Source of the DNA: Gammaproteobacteria bacterium Ga0077536
GTDB lineage: Bacteria; Pseudomonadota; Gammaproteobacteria; Ga0077536
Reading direction: 5' to 3'
Assembly: GCA_001464935.1 (NCBI GenBank)
Contig: LNEL01000024.1
Span: forward strand, 1 to 50,732
DNA: 50,732 bases
Made by a program: the position numbers and the translations under genes. This document shows positions 1 through 7,077 of this stretch, one piece after another (position 1 is the stretch's first letter; every line of letters starts with the position of its first letter). Under the pieces are notes generated by a model. It was not told the origin of the DNA, did no database searches, and saw only the letters and a program-made list of their open reading frames with translations.

Positions 1-75
1 GTGGTAACAACGATTAGATCAGAGGGCAGCATGCACGTCGATCCTCTATCTCCCTGATTCGACGAATCTTACTTC

Positions 76-120
76 CTGGATTCGGGGGGATTCCTCAGCG
101 CGATGCTGCATCCGGGCTAC
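76..120 (-). repeat. Single GTAG-type REP-like unit
   Basis: Read on the minus strand this stretch begins GTAGCCCGGATG and can fold back imperfectly on a later AATCCCCC segment. A 5' GTAG followed by a GC-rich imperfect hairpin is the layout of REP elements linked to RAYT transposases. It lies just left of the larger REP pair. No RAYT gene is present in the window, so the family assignment rests on the motif alone. Confidence 0.5.
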
Positions 121-142
121 GCCAGGCGACACCGAGCTTTTT

Positions 143-305
143 TGAGGCGCCCGTTTCGCCCGGCCTGATGAAAGCTCGGGGTAGCCCGGGTGGAACAAAG
201 TGGAACCCGGGATCTGCGGCGTCTGACAGGCCGCTCCCGGGTGGAGCGCGCAGCGCGGCACCCGGGCTACACGAAGGTGACGGTCAGGCACTTTCACAAC
301 AACCT
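143..305. repeat. Left copy of a ~164-bp inverted repeat containing a REP pair
   Basis: Positions 181-270 form a 90-bp element that begins GTAGCCCGGGTG and ends CACCCGGGCTAC, so it carries a GTAG head on each strand. Two hairpins with CCCGGG arms are joined by a 25-bp spacer at 211-235. The reverse complement of 143-305 aligns with 50202-50365 with one single-base gap, at roughly 80-85% identity by eye. This is the arrangement of a REP pair (BIME-like). It lies beyond the 3' end of the fused acyl-CoA dehydrogenase gene, where it could affect mRNA ends; that role is inference. The rest of 1-333 shows no convincing gene. Confidence 0.8.
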
Positions 306-333
306 ACGACTGGGCGTCTCTTCGTCCTGACGC

Positions 334-2676
334 TCAGGCATCCGGCAGTTCGAGCACCGCTTTCGCCAGGATGTTGCGTTGAATCTCGTTGCTGCCGCCG
401 TAGATTGTCGCCGGCCGCGAGTTGTAGAAGAGGTTCAGCGCGTCGACCATCTTCTCGCCCTGGCCGACGCGCCCGCGCAGGCCGCCGGCGCTGCCAGCCG
501 CTTCGAGCAGCAGTTCAGCGAGTGCCGAGTAGGTCTCCGTCGCCCAGATCTTCAGCATCGACACGTCCGCGCCGAGCGTCCCGCCGCTTTTGACGATGTC
601 GGCAAAGCGCGTGTAGATCGTTTCGAGGTCGGCGACATCCAGCGTCAGCTTCGTGTACTTCGTCGCGAACACGGGATCGTCGAACAGCCGCGCGCCGTTC
701 GCGAAATCGGTCAGCGCCTGCAGCGCGAGCTGTGCCTGCTTCGGGCTGCCGAGGAAGATGCGTTCGAAGGACAGCAGCGCTTTGGCCATCGTCCAGCCGT
801 TGTTCAGCGCGCCGACGATGTTCGACTGCGGCACGCGCACGTTGTCGAAGAACACTTCGCAGAACTCCGCATGGCCGGCGAGGTTGCGGATCGGGCGCAC
901 CGTGATGCCCGGCGTCGTCATGTCCGCGAGCAGGAAGCTGATCCCTTTCTGCTTCTTCGCGGTCTTGTCGGTACGCACGAGCAGGAAGATATGCGTGGCG
1001 TCCTGCGCGAGCGTGGTCCAGATCTTCTGGCCGTTGACGATGAAGTCCGTGCCGTCCGGCACCGCCTCGCAGCGCAGGCTCGCGAGATCCGAGCCCGAGT
1101 TCGGCTCCGAGTAGCCCTGGCACCAGATGGTTTCGCCGGCGAGTATCTTCGGCAGATAGTGCGCCTGCTGTTCAGGCGTGCCATGACGCAGCAACAGCGG
1201 CCCGACCATGATGATGCCCATGTCCGGCGTGCGCGCGACGCCCCAGCGCTCCTGCTCCTCGATGAAGATCAGCAGTTTGCTCGGTGACAGGCCCATGCCG
1301 CCGTGCTCGCGCGGCCACGCCGGCGCGGCCCAGCCGCGCTGCGCGAGCTTCATGTACCAGTCCTTGACCTCGTGCCAGTGCAGGCGGCGCGGCGGATGGC
1401 GCATGTCGCGCGGGTACTCGCGCTCGAACCAGCTGCGCACCAGCGCGCGGAAGTCCTCGTCCGGCATCGCGTCCCAGTTGCCGTCGGCCGGGTCGGCGGC
1501 GCGGGTGGCCGTCGTTGCCGTCTCGGTCACGCGCGGCAGCGCGCTGAGGCGGGCGAGCTGGGTCGCGGCATTGCCGTGCGCGGCGCCGAGCACCAGCGCG
1601 CGATTCAGGTACAGGCCGATGTCGCAGTCATCGGTGAAGCCGATGGCGCCGTGCATCTGGATCGCTTCGCGCGTGACGTGCCGGGCCGTCAGGCTGGCGC
1701 GGTACTTCGCGCGCGCGGCGAGGCGTTGACGGTCCTGCCGCCGCTGCGCCGCGGGCCACGCGGCGGCGGCTTCATGCACCACGGCCGCGGTGATTTCATT
1801 CTGGATGTGCAGGTCGACGGCGCGGTGCTGCAGCGCCTGGAATCCGCCGATCGCGCGGCCGAACTGTTCGCGCGTCTTCAGATACTTCAGCGTGATCGCA
1901 AAGCTTTCCTGCGCGAGGCCGTTCAGCGCGAATGCGCACAGCAGTGCGCCGCCGTCGACGGCGGCATCGAGCGCGGCATCGGCGAGCGGGCCGCTGCCGA
2001 CGAGCGCGGCGTCCTCGAGCACGATGCCCTCGAGGACGACCTGCGCCATGCGAGTGCCGTCGGCAAGGGTCTGTTCGACGAGCGTGAGGCCGGGCGTGCC
2101 GCGCGGCACGTGAAACAGGGCCGGTTCGTCGATCAGCAGGGCCGGCACGAGCAGGCCGTCGGCGGCCGGCGCGTGCGCCACCGCGTGCAGCGTGCCGCGC
2201 AGGGTGTAGCCGCCGGCGCGCGTCTGCGCCTGCACGGCGCGCCAGTCGACCGTCGACTCGCGCGCGCAGCCCTGCCAGGCGGTGACGATCAGGGCCTCGC
2301 CTTCGGCAAGGCGGGCGGCGAGCGCGTCGGCGTGTTCGTTCTCCAGCGCGCCGAGCAGCAGCGCGGAGACGCCGCCGACTTCGAGCAGCGGCTCCGGCGC
2401 GACGACGCGGCCGAGCTCCTCGAGCACGATGCCGAGCGCCGCGAGCGGCAGGCCGCTGCCGCCGGCGCGTTCTGGCAGCAGCATGCCGAGCCAGCCGAGT
2501 GCTGCCATCTCGCGCCATTGCGCGACCGAGAAGCCCGGCGCCACGTCGCGCAGCGCGCGCAGCCGGCTCACGGGCGCCGACTTCGTGCAGAAGGCGCGCG
2601 CGCTGTCGCGCAGCACGCCCTCGTCAATGCTGTCGTTCAGTTGATCGTCCTGTGCGGTCTTCGTCACTGCGTTCAT
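334..2676 (-). CDS. Fused double acyl-CoA dehydrogenase (FadE34-like architecture)
   Basis: The 780-residue product contains two complete acyl-CoA dehydrogenase modules, about twice the usual length of the family. Module 1 spans about residues 15-378, with REQFGRAIGGFQALQH near 269-284 and IQMHGAIGF near 339. A short polar linker (379-400) joins module 2 (401-780), which has GYSEPNSGSDLA, FIVNGQKIWTT and a terminal ATIYGGSNEIQRNI. The enzyme should use FAD to introduce an alpha-beta double bond into an acyl-CoA. Fused ACADs of this kind, such as mycobacterial FadE34, act on steroid side chains, while related unfused pairs form heterotetramers. The substrate here is unknown. GAGGAAA lies upstream of the ATG, and the gene follows an LLM oxidoreductase by 15 bp, so the two probably form an operon. 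Confidence 0.93.
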   Translation of the reverse strand: MNAVTKTAQDDQLNDSIDEGVLRDSARAFCTKSAPVSRLRALRDVAPGFSVAQWREMAALGWLGMLLPERAGGSGLPLAALGIVLEELGRVVAPEPLLEVGGVSALLLGALENEHADALAARLAEGEALIVTAWQGCARESTVDWRAVQAQTRAGGYTLRGTLHAVAHAPAADGLLVPALLIDEPALFHVPRGTPGLTLVEQTLADGTRMAQVVLEGIVLEDAALVGSGPLADAALDAAVDGGALLCAFALNGLAQESFAITLKYLKTREQFGRAIGGFQALQHRAVDLHIQNEITAAVVHEAAAAWPAAQRRQDRQRLAARAKYRASLTARHVTREAIQMHGAIGFTDDCDIGLYLNRALVLGAAHGNAATQLARLSALPRVTETATTATRAADPADGNWDAMPDEDFRALVRSWFEREYPRDMRHPPRRLHWHEVKDWYMKLAQRGWAAPAWPREHGGMGLSPSKLLIFIEEQERWGVARTPDMGIIMVGPLLLRHGTPEQQAHYLPKILAGETIWCQGYSEPNSGSDLASLRCEAVPDGTDFIVNGQKIWTTLAQDATHIFLLVRTDKTAKKQKGISFLLADMTTPGITVRPIRNLAGHAEFCEVFFDNVRVPQSNIVGALNNGWTMAKALLSFERIFLGSPKQAQLALQALTDFANGARLFDDPVFATKYTKLTLDVADLETIYTRFADIVKSGGTLGADVSMLKIWATETYSALAELLLEAAGSAGGLRGRVGQGEKMVDALNLFYNSRPATIYGGSNEIQRNILAKAVLELPDA

Positions 2677-2691
2677 CAGAGGTTTCCTCGG

Positions 2692-3540
2692 TCAGCCGGC
2701 GCGCAGGCGGCGCACCAGGTCGGCAATTTCATCGAGTCGGGGGAGCACCGTCTGCGCGTCGGCGGACGGTACGCTGAAAATCAGTTCATGGTAGCCGTCG
2801 GCCAGCAGCTGCCGGCATTCCCGTTCATCGAGCGGCGCGTAGTACAGCGCAAGCGTGAGATCGTCGAAGCGCCGGCCGCGTTCGGCGCAGGCCGCGCGCA
2901 GTGCGTCGATGGTCGCGCCACCGGGGCGGCCGTGGATCGGCATCCAGCCGTCGGCATATTCGGCGATGCGATCGAGGGCAAAGCGCGAGTTCGAGCCGAT
3001 CCAGAACGGCGGGCCGCCGGCCTGCACGGGTTTCGGATAGGAGTACATCGGCCCGAAATCGACGAACTGGCCGTGAAACTCGACGACTTCACGCTGCCAG
3101 ATCTCGCGCATCGCCATCACGCGCTCGCGCAGAATCGGCCAGCGCTGGCCGAACGGCGTGCCGTGGTTCTCGAGTTCCTCTGCATTCCAGCCGGCACCGA
3201 TGCCGAGCGTGACGCGGCCGCCCGACAGGTGGTCGAGCGTCGCGACTGTTTTCGCGAGCACGATCGGATCGTGCTGCGTCAGCAGGCAGATGCCGGTGCC
3301 GAGCCGGATGCGCTGCGTCACGGTGGCGGCCATCGCGAGCGCGACGAACGGATCGCAGGTGCGGCGATAGGACGCCGGCACCTGGCCGTCGGCGAAGAAC
3401 GGCGAACGTGAGGAAAGCGGCAGATGCGTGTGCTCGGGGAAGTACACGCCGTCCAGTTCGCGCGCCTCGACGGCCGCCGCGAACTCGGCGGGCGGTATCG
3501 AGCGATCGGTCGTGAACAGGCAGACGGCGTAGCGGGGCAT
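2692..3540 (-). CDS. LLM-class (luciferase-like) flavin/F420-dependent oxidoreductase
   Basis: This 282-residue protein has the luciferase-like TIM-barrel signatures VYFPEHTHLP near 32, RIRLGTGICLLTQHDP near 77, LDHLSGGRVTLGIGAGWN near 101 and YADGWMPI near 189. These match the TIGR03619-type F420-dependent family. Such enzymes transfer hydride from reduced F420 or FMN to an organic substrate or to oxygen; neither cofactor nor substrate can be fixed from sequence. It is transcribed toward the fused acyl-CoA dehydrogenase and probably shares its operon, which suggests a step in the same CoA-linked catabolic route. It is more diverged from the 22053 and 33456 copies than those two are from each other. 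Confidence 0.92.
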   Translation of the reverse strand: MPRYAVCLFTTDRSIPPAEFAAAVEARELDGVYFPEHTHLPLSSRSPFFADGQVPASYRRTCDPFVALAMAATVTQRIRLGTGICLLTQHDPIVLAKTVATLDHLSGGRVTLGIGAGWNAEELENHGTPFGQRWPILRERVMAMREIWQREVVEFHGQFVDFGPMYSYPKPVQAGGPPFWIGSNSRFALDRIAEYADGWMPIHGRPGGATIDALRAACAERGRRFDDLTLALYYAPLDERECRQLLADGYHELIFSVPSADAQTVLPRLDEIADLVRRLRAG

Positions 3541-3681
3541 CGGCGCGGGCTCCGGCTGGGCATCCAGGGGACGCCTATGCTAACGCATGGACCTGTCGGC
3601 CGGGCATCGGTCGCCCCATCGCCTGCCGCCCGCCGTGCGGCGTTGCTTGCGACCATTGCTTCATTTTGCAACAGTCCTGCC

Positions 3682-5460
3682 ATGGACAATCTGACACACG
3701 TGGCGATTTACCTGGCGGCGGCCGTGCTGTCGGTGGCGTTGATGAAGCGGCTCGGCTTCGCCGCCGTGCTCGGCTACCTGCTGGCCGGCATCGCCATCGG
3801 CCCGTGGGGCCTCGCGCTCATCGAGGATGTCGCGAGCGCCCAGCATCTCGCCGAGTTCGGGGTGGTGCTGCTGCTGTTCGTCATTGGCCTCGAACTCCAG
3901 CCCAGCCGGCTGTGGGCGCTGCGCCGGCCGATCTTCGGCATGGGCAGCGCTCAGGTGCTCGGCACCGGCGCGCTGCTCGGGGCTGGTGCCTTCTGGGCCG
4001 GACTCGGCTGGCAGGTGGCGACGATCGTCGGGCTCGGGCTCGCGATGTCGTCGACCGCCTTCGTGCTGCAGTTGCTCGCCGAGAAGCACGAACTGGCGAC
4101 CGTGCACGGCCGCGCGAGTTTCGCGATCCTGCTGTTCCAGGACATCGCGGTGATTCCGCTGCTGGCCGTGGTGCCGCTACTCGCCGCACCCGGCGCGCTC
4201 GGTGACGTCAATCCGCTCGTCGGCATCGGCAAGTTTCTCGCCGTCTGCGCCGGCCTCTCGTTCGCCAGCCGCTTTCTGCTGCGGCCCCTGTTTCACCAGG
4301 TCGCCCGCAGCGGTGTGCCCGAACTCTTCACGGCGACAGCGCTGCTCGTGGTGGTGGGCACGACACTGCTGATGCACGAAGTCGGCCTGTCGGCGACGCT
4401 CGGGGCATTTCTCGCCGGCGTGCTGCTCGCGGACTCCGAGTATCGGCACGAACTCGAGGCGCGCATCGCGCCGTTCGAAGGTCTGCTGCTCGGACTGTTC
4501 TTCATCTCGGTCGGCATGAGCGCGAATCTCGGTCTCGCAGCCAGCGCGCCGCTGACGGTGGCCGGGCTCGTCGCCGGCCTGATGCTCGTGAAGCTGTGCG
4601 TCATGACGGTCCTCGCCCGCCTGTCCGGCATGGCGCAGGCGCCGGCGCTGAAGCTCGGGGCCGTGCTGTGTCAGGGCGGCGAGTTCGCGTTCATCCTGTT
4701 TGCGCTGGCGCGCGACCAGCAACTGCTCGATGGCGGCACCGCCGACATGCTGATGCTCGTCGTCACGGTGTCGATGGCGCTGACGCCGATGTTCTATGCC
4801 GCTGCCGCTCGCTATACACGCCGGCCCGCGCCGGCGGCCGCGGACTTCGAACGCGTCGTCGACACCGATCATCACGTCGTTCTCGCGGGCTTCGGACGCT
4901 TCGGCCAGATCACCGCGCGCGTCCTGCGCGCGCTGCAGATTCCGTTCACCGCGCTCGAAATCAATCCCGAGCAGGTCGAGCTCGGCCAGCGCTTCGGCAA
5001 CAAGGCCTATTATGGCGACGCATCGAATCTCGACCTGCTGCACGCGGCGCGCGTCGACAAGGCCAAGGTGTTCGTGCTGGCGATCGACGATCCGGAGGCG
5101 TCGGTGCGCACGGCGGAAGTCGTGTCGAAGCATTTTCCCGAGGTCACGATCTTTGCGCGCGCGCGCAATCGACGACATGTCTACCGGCTGATGGACCTCG
5201 GCATTTCGCATATCGAGCGCGAAACCTATCATTCGAGCCTGCTGATGACGGAGCAGGTGCTGATCGCGCTGGGCCTGTCGGCGCGGCAGGCGCGTCGCGC
5301 GGTGAGCGCGTTCCGCCACCACGATGAAAAGGCCCTGCAGGACGCGCATGCGATATACAAGGACGATACCAAGCTCGTGCAGAGCACGCGCGAGGCCGCT
5401 GACGAACTGCGGACCCTGTTCGAGGGCGATGCCCGTCTGCGTCCCGGCGGCGAAGACTGA
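3682..5460 (+). CDS. kefC: KefC/KefB-type monovalent cation:proton antiporter (CPA2) with RCK domain
   Basis: The 592-residue product begins at MDNLTHVAIY. About a dozen hydrophobic segments (residues 1-385) form a Na+/H+ exchanger-type membrane domain with GYLLAGIAIGPWGL near 33 and VVLLLFVIGLEL near 61. A cytoplasmic TrkA-N/RCK domain follows from about 395, with the Rossmann motif GFGRFGQITARVL and YYGDASNLDLLHAA. KefC-type proteins export potassium in exchange for protons and are gated by glutathione adducts during electrophile stress. The C-terminal half resembles E. coli KefC closely, but KefB cannot be excluded. No KefF/KefG partner is adjacent. The reading frame is open 258 bp further upstream, but that part has no membrane-protein character. 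Confidence 0.93.
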   Translation: MDNLTHVAIYLAAAVLSVALMKRLGFAAVLGYLLAGIAIGPWGLALIEDVASAQHLAEFGVVLLLFVIGLELQPSRLWALRRPIFGMGSAQVLGTGALLGAGAFWAGLGWQVATIVGLGLAMSSTAFVLQLLAEKHELATVHGRASFAILLFQDIAVIPLLAVVPLLAAPGALGDVNPLVGIGKFLAVCAGLSFASRFLLRPLFHQVARSGVPELFTATALLVVVGTTLLMHEVGLSATLGAFLAGVLLADSEYRHELEARIAPFEGLLLGLFFISVGMSANLGLAASAPLTVAGLVAGLMLVKLCVMTVLARLSGMAQAPALKLGAVLCQGGEFAFILFALARDQQLLDGGTADMLMLVVTVSMALTPMFYAAAARYTRRPAPAAADFERVVDTDHHVVLAGFGRFGQITARVLRALQIPFTALEINPEQVELGQRFGNKAYYGDASNLDLLHAARVDKAKVFVLAIDDPEASVRTAEVVSKHFPEVTIFARARNRRHVYRLMDLGISHIERETYHSSLLMTEQVLIALGLSARQARRAVSAFRHHDEKALQDAHAIYKDDTKLVQSTREAADELRTLFEGDARLRPGGED

Positions 5461-5809
5461 CGTGCCAAACGGCGGGCGGCCGCATGGGCCCGCGACAGGA
5501 CCCCCCGGCGCGGCGGCCAGCCGCGGCGTATTTCGCCTGAATCTCGCCGACCTTCTGCAGGATTTCCGCTTCCATCTGCAGCTGCAGCTTGTCGTGGCCC
5601 GCCGGCAGGCGGGGCATGCGAATCATCTGGCCCATGCCACCGTGTTTCATCATCGGACAGCGCTTGCCCATCTTTCCCGTCTGGCCCATCTGACCCTGCT
5701 GCATGCCGGGCATCGGCGCCGGGGCCGGATCGGCGGCCAGCACGAAGCCGGGCGCGAAGGCCAGCGTCAGCAGGCCGGCGGTACGTAACAGGGAATTGAA
5801 CGTTTTCAT
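5144..5809 (-). CDS. Small Met-rich exported protein, C-terminal end uncertain
   Basis: A strong AAGGAG ribosome site precedes the ATG at 5809. The first 25 residues form a signal peptide ending near VLAADPAP. The mature part is rich in Met, Gly and Gln (PMPGMQQGQMGQ, CPMMKHGGMGQM) and then has an amphipathic segment, MEAEILQKVGEIQAKY, near residue 80. Residues 1-95 look genuine. Beyond 5560 the frame runs on without a stop into the antisense of the kefC 3' end and the residues turn into Arg/Pro-rich shadow sequence. The true protein is therefore probably about 90-110 residues and has lost its stop, perhaps near the GC run at 5500. Met-rich exported proteins often bind copper or respond to envelope stress; that is only a suggestion. 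Confidence 0.5.
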   Translation of the reverse strand: MKTFNSLLRTAGLLTLAFAPGFVLAADPAPAPMPGMQQGQMGQTGKMGKRCPMMKHGGMGQMIRMPRLPAGHDKLQLQMEAEILQKVGEIQAKYAAAGRRAGGSCRGPMRPPAVWHVSLRRRDADGHRPRTGSAVRQRPRACSARAWYRPCISHARPAGPFHRGGGTRSPRDAPAAPTGPARSAPAPSSAGSNDRFRARYAKCRGPSAGRHVVDCARAQRS

Positions 5810-5825
5810 GGATGCTCCTTCGACA

Positions 5826-6947
5826 ATGTCTGCGGTTCAGAAGCTGACCCTCGCGAGGGTATTCGCTTCCACATTCTGCGAGCTGATCGCGGTGCTGATG
5901 CTGATGCCCGTCATGACCCTGCGGCTGGCGGCGCGGGCCGAGCCGCCGTGGGTGATCGGGTTCTTCGGCGCGACACTCTACGTCGCCATCTTCATCGTGA
6001 CCCCGTTTGCCGCCGCCTGCACGCGCCGTTTCGGACTGCGCGCGACCTATGTCCTGTCCGGCAGCACGCCGCTGCTCGCAGTGGCCATCGTGCTTGCGAC
6101 CTCGCAACTGGCCTGGTGGTTCCTCGCGGCAGTGGTGCTCGGGCTGTTCGGCGGGCTGCGCTGGGTGACTGCCGAAGCCTATGTCGCCGAGGTCGCACCC
6201 GCGAACAGGCGCGGCGTCGTCATCGGCGCGTTCGAAACGATGGTCGGCGCCTGCTTCGTGATCGGGCCACTGCTCATCAGCTGGACCGGCATCGACGGTG
6301 CGCGGCCGCTGTGGGTCTGCGGCGGGCTGCTGTTGCTCGGGATCGCGTGCCTGTTCGGGCTGCCTTCGCTGGTCACGCACGGCGAAGTCAGTTCACGGGT
6401 TGCGTTCACGCAGCTCGCGCGCGAACGACCCCTGATCGTGATTGCCGCGCTGATCGGCGGCATGCTCGAAAGCACCCCGACGACCTTTCTGCCGGTCGTC
6501 AGCCTTGCGAGCGGCGCCGCCGCGGCGACCGCGGCAATGCTGGTCGCGGTGCTGGGGGTCGGTGGCTTCATCTGCCAGGTGCCGGTGGGCCACTATGCCG
6601 ACCGGCGTCCGCTCGACACCCTGTTCCGGCTCTGCCTGTGGGGCGTGCTGGCCGGCGGCGGGGCGCTGCTGGCGGCGGTGCACTGGCCGATGCTGCTGTG
6701 GCCGATTGCGCTGGTCTGGGGGGCGGCGGCCGGAGGCATCTACACGCTCGCGATGATCACCATCGGACATGCTTACAGCGGCGTTGCCCTCGTCGGCGCG
6801 ACCGCCGCGCTGGTGTTCGCGTATTCGCTGGGCGGTGCCGCCGGTCCGGCGCTGGCGGGGCTTGCGATCGACCTGGCGCCGCAAGCCGGCCTGCCGTTGC
6901 TGATGTGTACGGTGGCGCTGGTAGGGCTGGCACTGATCCGGCAATGA
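5826..6947 (+). CDS. Major facilitator superfamily transporter
   Basis: The product from MSAVQKLTLARVF is 373 residues with about 12 hydrophobic segments and the loop YVAEVAPANRRGVVIGAFE near residue 119, typical of MFS drug/metabolite carriers. The substrate is unknown. An ATG at 5808 in the same frame is also possible and would overlap the divergent small gene's ATG at the palindrome CATG. Neither start has a convincing ribosome site. The length is slightly short for the family but all expected membrane segments seem present. The hybrid kinase gene follows on the same strand after a spacer of about 130 bp that is rich in CCCGGG. Confidence 0.88.
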   Translation: MSAVQKLTLARVFASTFCELIAVLMLMPVMTLRLAARAEPPWVIGFFGATLYVAIFIVTPFAAACTRRFGLRATYVLSGSTPLLAVAIVLATSQLAWWFLAAVVLGLFGGLRWVTAEAYVAEVAPANRRGVVIGAFETMVGACFVIGPLLISWTGIDGARPLWVCGGLLLLGIACLFGLPSLVTHGEVSSRVAFTQLARERPLIVIAALIGGMLESTPTTFLPVVSLASGAAAATAAMLVAVLGVGGFICQVPVGHYADRRPLDTLFRLCLWGVLAGGGALLAAVHWPMLLWPIALVWGAAAGGIYTLAMITIGHAYSGVALVGATAALVFAYSLGGAAGPALAGLAIDLAPQAGLPLLMCTVALVGLALIRQ

Positions 6948-7077
6948 CGATCAGCGGTTGTCAGCCGCGCGGCATCGCAGACCCGGGACTGCGCGCCGTG
7001 ACACCCGGGTGGCGCTGCAGATTGTCAGGCGGCGGGCGCTAACCCGGGCATTGAATCCGTGGAGTCCCGGTACCGCC

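Noticed and set aside
1303..3411. 702-codon plus-strand frame across the ACAD and LLM genes
   Set aside because: It is antisense to two well-supported genes and lacks any recognisable motif.
4177..5349. 390-codon minus-strand frame inside kefC
   Set aside because: His/Arg/Gln-rich shadow of a clear membrane antiporter; no ribosome site.
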